From contig CM039463.1 of assembly GCA_022414725.1 (NCBI GenBank), forward strand, positions 74,188,009 through 74,252,008: a stretch of 64,000 nt of DNA. The letters run 5' to 3'. Each line of letters begins with the position of its first letter. Position 1 is the first letter of the stretch. Both the position numbers and the translations under genes were made by a program. The stretch comes from Microglena sp. YARC. Taxonomy: Eukaryota > Chlorophyta > Chlorophyceae > Chlamydomonadales > Chlamydomonadaceae. Positions 52,986-61,900 of the stretch are shown one piece after another. The notes beneath the pieces are model-generated. The model saw only the letters and a list, made by a program, of their open reading frames with translations, had not been told where the DNA came from and made no database searches.

Positions 52986-55900
52986 GTATCTCGCCGCACC
53001 GTGGTTATCGAAAATGATTTTTTTTGATCACTATTGCTCGCGGTTCTCTATCCATATTCCCGAACGGCGGTACATAAATCTTTCTTCCTTGCCCCCCCCT
53101 CGCGTATTACATTGTATGTTGTGGGCCAGTGCCTCTATAACTCACCATTCCAAGCCAAGCCAAACCGAACCCGAAAAGCTAGGGGCGTCCAATGAATCGG
53201 TGATTGGCACACAAGTGTTTGGAGGAGTGGAAGGTGGGTCATGTAGGGAGGAAGTTTGTAGGAACTCCATTTCTTTTCTTTTCGCCAATGAACCCGGCAG
53301 CCTTCGATGGTAGCCTCCAACGGAGCAGGAAGGAGAAGAGAACAGGAGACGGGGGTTTGGATTTGATTGACAACGTTAGGCTGTCTGGCGCTCATCTTTT
53401 GCTTGTAAAATCACACACTAAAACACAAACACTACATGAATCCAAACCCTAGGTATACCCCCCCCCCATAGCAGCAACATAGAATGATGACAAGACAACC
53501 ACAACCATGCGCCCCACTGCCCCTGGCAAACCAAACCTAACCCATCCATGCCAAGCCAACCAAACAAAACACAACACAAAACACAAACATTACATGAAGT
53601 CCAACCCTGTGTATCCCCCATGCAGCCACTAATGTGATGAAAAGGGACAACCCGCAACCATTGCCCCACGCCCCGGCTTGCCTAACCAAATCTAGCCGAT
53701 AGCCAAGCCAAACCAAACCCAAACCATGTATGCCCTGCTCGACAAAAACCAAACAAATCTAGCGATTCTTCAAAAAAACAAAAAAACAAACACCAACCCA
53801 AACACAAAACGTAAAGCCAAATGAAACACCAACAAACATATCACATTAACCAAAAACTAACCAAAACACATCACCAAACACAAACAACCTATCAACTAAA
53901 ATAAAACCTAAACCCAGCCACTAATGGATGACAAGTCTGAATGCAAGCGTCCACAGCGACGCGGGAAAATTGGCGGTAGCTGTTTGCAACGGAACGGAAA
54001 GTGGCTACGATGGAGGCTTGGACCGGAGCGAGTTAGTCTTCGCGACCGTTGGCTGACGAGTCGGGCTTCAAGTTTTCGGAACGGACAAATGGGTAACACT
54101 AGGGGCTCCGCCCCCTTGAAGAGGGGGCTCCGCAAAAAAAAAAAAACTAACAACCCAGCCATAATGGATGGAAAAGAGACAACCTTAACCATTGCCCTAC
54201 AGCGCCTGGCTAAACAAACCAAATGTAGCCGATCCAACCAAGTCAAGCCCTACATGCGCCTTAGCACCCTGGGCTGACCAAACCAACAAAGCCAAGCCAA
54301 ACCCAAACCTAACTACAACCATTGAAACTAACTAGACCCAGACCATATCTTGTACGCTCTATGCAGCAACTCGATGGATGAAAAGGACAACCCGTAAACC
54401 ATGCGCCCTGGAATCCCCGATTTGTCAAACCAAACCAAGCCACTGCCAACGCAAACACAAGCCAAACACATAAACCCCAATGGAAACCAAACCGTGTACC
54501 CCCTAATGCGCACTCATGGATTGAAAAGGACACAAACCAGCAACTTTATGACGCCCCATTACCCCTGGCTAACCAAACCTAACCAGCTAGACCAAGTCAA
54601 GTCAAAACAAACAACAAGCAAACACCACACACCAAACACATGACCCAAAATGTGAAAATCAAAACCTTGTACCCCCTATGGACACTTTAAATGGATGAAA
54701 CAGGGACAACAGCAAACCATGCGCCCCACTCCTGGCAAGCCAAACCTATCCATTCCGATTGCCAAGCCAAGCAAACAAAACCCAAACCAAACACAGACAC
54801 AAACACAAAACACATGAACAGAATGAAAACCAAACTTGTACCCCCTTTGCAGCAAATACTAATGGATGACAAGGAACCCGTACCCTGCCCCCCTACAGCT
54901 TCTGGCTAACCAAATCAAATCAAACCAAACCAAGCTGATGCCAACACTAAAAACCAAAACCAAACACAAACCAAAACCCATACCCCAACCCAGCCCAACC
55001 CAAACCCAGACCTTTACCTTTTATCATATCGCAGCAAACTGATGAAATGAAAGTGACAACCATTCAACCATTGCGCCCCACTGCCCCTGGCTAACCAAAC
55101 CAAAACCAAGCCGTGCCAATCCGAAGCAAACCTAACACAAACATGTTGCGCTCCATAGCCCCTGGCAACCAAACCAAGCTGTCCAATCCGAGGCAAACCT
55201 ACACAAAACCATGTGCCCCACTTAGCCCTGAGTAACCAAACCAAGCCCGGCCAAATCCGAGCAAACCTAACACAAAACCATGTTGCCCCATACCCTGGCT
55301 AACAAACCAAAACCAAGCCGGCCAATCCGAGCAAACCCAACACACAACCATTGTGCCCCATAAGCCCCTGACTAACCAAAAACCAAGCCAGTGCCAATCC
55401 GAGGCAAACCTACACAAACCATGTGCCCCATACCCTGGCTAACCAAAACCAAGCGGTCCAATCCGAGGCAAACCTAACACAAACCATGTGCCCCATAGCC
55501 CCTGCTAACCAAACAAACCAAGCCGTGCCAATCCGAGGCAAACCTAACACAAACCATGTGCCCCAGCCCTGGCTAACCAAAACCAAACCAAGCGGTAGCC
55601 AATCCGACGCGCAAACCTAACCCACAAACCACGATGTGCCCCATAAGCCCCTGGCTTAACCAAACCAAAAACCAAGACCGGTTGCCAAAATCACGAGGCA
55701 AACCGTAACACCAAACCATGTGCCCCATAGCCCCTGGCTAACCAAAACCAAGCCGTGCCACCGAGGCAAACCTAACACAACCATGTGCCCCATAGCCCCT
55801 GCTAACCAAACCAAACCAAGCCGGTGCCAATCCGAGGCAAAACCTAACACAAACCATGTGCCCCATAGCCCCTGGCTAACCAAACCAAGCCGGTGCCAAT

Positions 55901-58900
55901 CCGAGGCAAACCTCACACAACCAACCCCATAGCCCCTTTCTAACCAAACCAAACCAAGCCGGCTGCCAATCCCGAGGCAAACCTAAACACAACCATTGTG
56001 CCCCATAGCCCCTGGCTAACCAAACCAAACAGCCGGTGCCAATCCGAGGCAAACCTAACACAAACCATGGGCCCATAGCCCTGGCAACCAAACCAAACCC
56101 AATGTGCCAATCCGAGGCAAACCTAACACAAACCATGTGCCCCATAGCCCCTGGCTAACCAAACCAAACCAAGCCGGTCCCAATCGAGCAGAACCTAACA
56201 CCAAACCATTGTGCCCATAGCCCTCGGCGTTTTAAACCAAACCAAGCCGTCCAATCGAGCAAAACCTAACACAAACCAGTCCCATAGCCCCAGCTAACCA
56301 AACCCACCAACCGTGCCAATCCGAGCAAAACCAACACAACCATTGTGCCCCACCAGCCCCGGCCTAACCAAAACCAAACCAAAAGTCCGCCAATCCGATG
56401 GCAAACCTAACACAAACATAGCCCCACTAGGCCCCTGCTTAACCAAACCAACCCGGCCCTCCAAGCTCTCGCCAAGCAAACCTAAACAAACACATGTGCC
56501 CCATACCCCTGCCTATACCAACCAAACAAGCGGTGCCAATCGAGGCAAACCTAACACAAAACCATGTGCCCCAAGCCCTGGCTAACCAAACCAAAACCAA
56601 GCCAAGGTGCCATCCGAGCAAAACCTAACACAACCATGTGCCCCATAGCCCCTGGCTTAACCAACCAACCAAGCCGGTGCCATCCGAGGCAAACAACACA
56701 AACCATGGCCCCGCCCCTGCTAATAACCAACCAACGGTGCCAAGTCAATCCAGCCAAACCAACACAAACCCATGTGCCATAGCCCCTGCTAACCAAACCA
56801 AACCAGCCGGTGTCAATCCGAGCAAACCTAAACACAAACCATGTGCCCATAGCCCCTGGCTACCCAAACCAAACCAAGAACGTGCCAATCCAAGGGCGAA
56901 GGCAGAACCTAACACAAACCATGTGCCCCTACCCCTGGCTAACCAACCCAAACCAAGCCGGTGCCAATCCGAGGCAAAGGGAAAACCTAACACAAACCAT
57001 GTGCCCCATCAAGCCCCTGCTAACCAACCAAACCAAACCAAGCCCGGTGCCAATCCGAGGCACATACAACCAAACCAATGCCCATAGCCCCCTGGCTAAC
57101 CAACCAAGCCGGGTGCCATAGATCAAACCATAACACAAACCATGTGCCCCAGCCCCTGGCTAACCCAACCGCCAATCCGAGGCAATAACACAAAACCCAA
57201 TGTGCCCCATAGCCCCCTGGCTAACCCAAACCAACCAAGCCCGCGGTGACCAATCCGAGCAAACCTAACACGAAAACCATGTGCCCATACCCCTGTTAAC
57301 CAACCAAAACCAAGCCGGTGCCAATCCGAGGCAAACTAACACAAACCATAAGTGCCATTAGCCCCATGGGCATGAACCAAACCAAGCCGGTGCCAATCCG
57401 AGTGCAAACCTAACACCAACCAGGTGCCCCAAGCCCCTGGGCTAACAAAACAAACAAGCAGTGCCAATCGAGGTAGACAACCCATGTTGCCCCAGCCCCT
57501 GGCTAACCAACCAAATGGCCCCCAATCCGAAGAGCAACCGCTAACAACACAACCCATTCCCCAGCTAAAACCCAATACCCCTCAAGCTTCTGTACTTGCC
57601 CGGTTGGCAATCCAAGGCCAAGAGAACCAAAGCACACAACCAAACGCCCCAGCCCCTGGCTAAACCTAGAGACCAAGTCCTCGTTGCCATATCCAAGCTA
57701 AACCTATACACAAACCATGCCATTCAGCCCCTGGCTAAACCAAACCAAGACTTTGGCCAATCCGATGCAACCCAGCACAAACCCATCGTCCCCCCAATGC
57801 CCCTGTGCTAACCACCCGATAACCTAAGCCGGGGGTGCCATCCGAGGCAACCTAACCAAACATGTCAATAGCCCCTGGCTAACCAAAACCGAAAACCAAG
57901 CCGGTGCCAATCCGCAGGCAAACCTAACACAAAACCAGTGGCCCCATACCCTGGCCTAACCAAACCAAACAAGCCCGGTAATGCCAATCCGAGGCAAACC
58001 TAACACTAACCATTGCCACCAAGCCCCTGGCAACCAAACCAAGCCGGTGCCAATCCGAGGCGAAAACCCTAACACAAAACCATGTTGCCCCATAGCCCCT
58101 GGCTAAACCAAACCAAACCAAGCCGGTGCCAATCCCGAGGCAAACCTAACACAAAACCATGTGCCCCATAGCCCCTGGCTAACCAAACCAAACCAAGCCG
58201 GTGCCAATCCGAGGCAAACCTTAACACACAACCATGTGCCCCATAGCCCCTGGCTAACCAAAAACCAAGCCGGTGCCAATTCCGACGGCAACACCTAAAA
58301 CACAAACCATGTGCCCATAGCCCCTGCTAAACCAAACCAAGCCAGTGCCAATACCGATGCCAAACCTAAGCACAAACCATGCCCCATAGCCCTGGCCAAC
58401 CAAACCAACGCCGGTAGTGCCAATCCGAGCAAACCTAACACAAAATGTCCCATAGCCCCTGGCTAACCAAACCAAACCAAGCCGGTGCCAATCCGAGGCA
58501 AACCTAACACAAACCATGTGCCCCATAGCCCCTGTCTAACCAACCAACCAACGTGCCAATGCACAACCATGAGCCCCATAGCCCCCTGGCTAACCAAACC
58601 AAGCCACTGCTGCCAATCGAGAGCACAAGCCTACCACAAACCATGTGCCCCATTAGCCCTGTAACCAAAACCAAGCGCAGTTGCCAATCCGTAGGCAAAC
58701 CTAACCGAAAACCTTCCCCTAGCCCATGCTCACAGGCAAACCCAAACACACCTTGCCCATATCGGCCTAACCCACCAAGCCCTGCCTGGTGCCAATACCA
58801 GCAAACCTAACACAAACCAGTGCCCCATAGCCCCTTGGCTAAACCAAACCAAACCACAAGCCGGTGCCAATCCGAGCAAACCTAACACCAAACCATGTGC

Positions 58901-61900
58901 CCCATAGCCCCTGGCTAGACCAAACCAAACCAGCGCTGCCCAATCCGAAGGCAAACCTAACACAAACCATCTGTCCCCATAGCCCCTGGCTAACCAAACA
59001 AACCAAAGCGGTGCCCAATCCGAGCAAACCTAACACAACCTGTGCCCCATAAGCCCCGCTAACCAAACAAGCGTGCCCCAATCGAGCCAGGCAAAAACCA
59101 TAAACACAAAACCATGTGCCCCATAGCCCTGGACTAACCAAACCAAACCAAGCCGGTGCCAATCCGAAACCTAACACAAGACCACTTGGCCCCATAAGCC
59201 CGCTGAGCTAACCAACCAGCCAGTTGCCAATCCGAGCAAACCTAACACAAACACCATAGCCCCTGGCTAACTAACCAACCAAGCCGGATTGCCAATCTGA
59301 GGACACCTATCACAAACCAATCGCCCCATAGCCCAACTGGCTAACCAAACCCAAACGCTGTGTCTCCGAGGCAAAACCACAACCACAAACCATGTAGCCC
59401 ATAGCCCCTGGTTAACCAAACCAAAACCAAGCCGGTGCCTCGAGCAAACCCCCTAACAGCAAACCACTGATGTCCCCATAGCTCCTTGCTAACCCAAAAG
59501 CCGGTGCCAATCCGGGCAAACCTTAACACAAATCCATAATGTCCCCGAACCCGTGGCTAACCAAAACCAAGCGGTGCCCAATCCGAGAGCAAACCTAGAC
59601 ACAAAACCATGTGCCCCATAGCCTCTAACCAAAACCAAGCCCCCAATCCGAGGACAGACATAAACACACCGTGTTGCGCCATAGAGCCCCTGCTAACCCA
59701 AACCAAAACCAAAGCCAGAAATGCTCCACTATCACGAGGCAACAACCACAAACCGATGTGGCCCCAGCCCCTGCTGTAAACCGAAAACAAAACCAGACCG
59801 GTGCAATCCAAGGCAAAGCCCCTGCTAACCCCACAACCATGCCCCAGAGCCCTGGCGCTAACCTAAACCAACCAAGCCGGTGCCAATCCGAGGCAAACCT
59901 AACACAAACCATGTGCCCCATAGCCCCTGGCTAACCAAACCAAACCAAGCCGCAATCCGAGCCGAAAGACCTTTAACACAAGACTCATGTGCCCTAGCCC
60001 GCTGCAACCAAACCAAACCAAGCCGGTGCCAATCCGAGGCAAACCTAACACAAACCATGTGCCCCATAGCCCCTGGCTAACCAAACCACAACCAAGTCCG
60101 GTGCCAATATCCGAGGCAAACCTAACACAAACCATGTGCCCCATAGCCCCTGGCTAACCAAACCAAGCCGGTGCCAAATGCCCGAGGGCAAACCTAACAC
60201 AACACCATTGGTGCCCCCATAGCCCCTGGCTAACCAAACAAGCCGGTGCAATCCGAGGCAACCTAACACAAACCATGTGCCCAAGCCCCTGGCTAACGCA
60301 AACCGAAACCAAGCGGGTGCAATCCGAGGCAAACCTAACACAAACCAATGGCCAATAAGCGCCCTGCGAACCAAACCAAACCAAGCCGGTTGCCAATGCC
60401 GGAAGCCAACCTAACACTAAATCCAGTGGACGCATATTATTGGCCCGCAACCACCAAACCCCAAGCCGCGCTGCCAATCTGAGCCGAACCTATCACAAAC
60501 CATGTGGACCTAAACCGCCTTACCGCGGCTACACCAAACCAAGCTGGTGCCAATACCGAGGCAAGAACTCAACACAAACCATGTGCCCGCATAGCCCCTG
60601 GGCTAACCAAACCAAAAAGCGGATGCCAATGAGCAAATCCTGGATACAAACACAACATCTCATGTGCCCCATAGCCCCTGCGCTAAGCAAACCAAGCCGG
60701 TGCCAATCCGAGGCAAGCCTAACCTACCATGTCCCCAGTAGCCCCTGGGCTAACCAAACCGTGCGCCAATCGGAGCCAATCCTGAACACACACCTTGTGC
60801 CCATAGCCCTCTGCTAACCAAACCAAACCAAGCCGGTGCCAATCCGAGGACAAAAACCTAACACAAAAAACATGTGCCCATAGCCCCTGGCTAACCAAAC
60901 CAAACGAAGCCGGGGTGCCTAAATATGAGGGCAAACCGTAACACAAAGCCATGTGCCCGGCATAGCCCCTGGCCCAACCAAACCAAGCCGGCTCCCAATC
61001 CGAGGCAAACTAACACAAACACATTGCGCCCATAAGCCCCTGGCTAACCAAACACCAAGCCTGTTGCCAAATCCGATGGCAAACCTAACACAAACCATGT
61101 GCCCATAAAGCCCCTGGCTAACCAAACCAAAACCAAGCCAGGTGCCAATCCGAGGCAAACCTAACACACCAACCATGTGCCCCAGTAGCCCCTGTCAATC
61201 CAAACCAAAAACCAAGCCGGTGCCTAATTCCGATGCAAACCTAACACAAAACCATGTGCCCCCATAGCCTGGCTAACCAAACCTCAAGCCAGGTGCCAAT
61301 CCGAGCAAACCTAACCAAGACCATTGCCCCAAAGCCCCTGGGCTAACCAAAGGCAAGCCGTTGCCAATCGAGGGCAAACCTAACACAACCATGCTGCCCC
61401 ATAGCCCCTGGCTAACCAAACCAAAACCAAGCCGGTGCCCCAATCCGAGGCAAACCTAACACAAACCATGTGCCCCCAATAGCCCCTGGCTAACCCAAAC
61501 CAAAACCAAGCCGGTGCCAATCCGAGGCAAACCTAACACAAACCATGTGCCCCATAGCCCCTGGCTAACCAAACCAAACCAAGCCGGTGCCCCATATGTC
61601 CCCCATAGGTCCTACCAAACCAACAATAACACACAACCATGTTGCCATAGCCCCTGGCAGTAACCAAAACCAAGCGTAGGGGGAAGGTGCCAATCCGAGG
61701 CAAACCCAACACAAACCATGTGCCCAAGATGCCCATGGCTTAACCAAACAAAAACCACAAGCCACATGCCAATCCGAGGCCAAACCTTAACACATAGACC
61801 ATGTTCCATACCATTGCCCTGGCTAACCAAACCAAAACCCTAAGCGGTCCAATCCGAGGCAAAACCTCATTAACACAAACCATGTGCCCATAGCCACACG

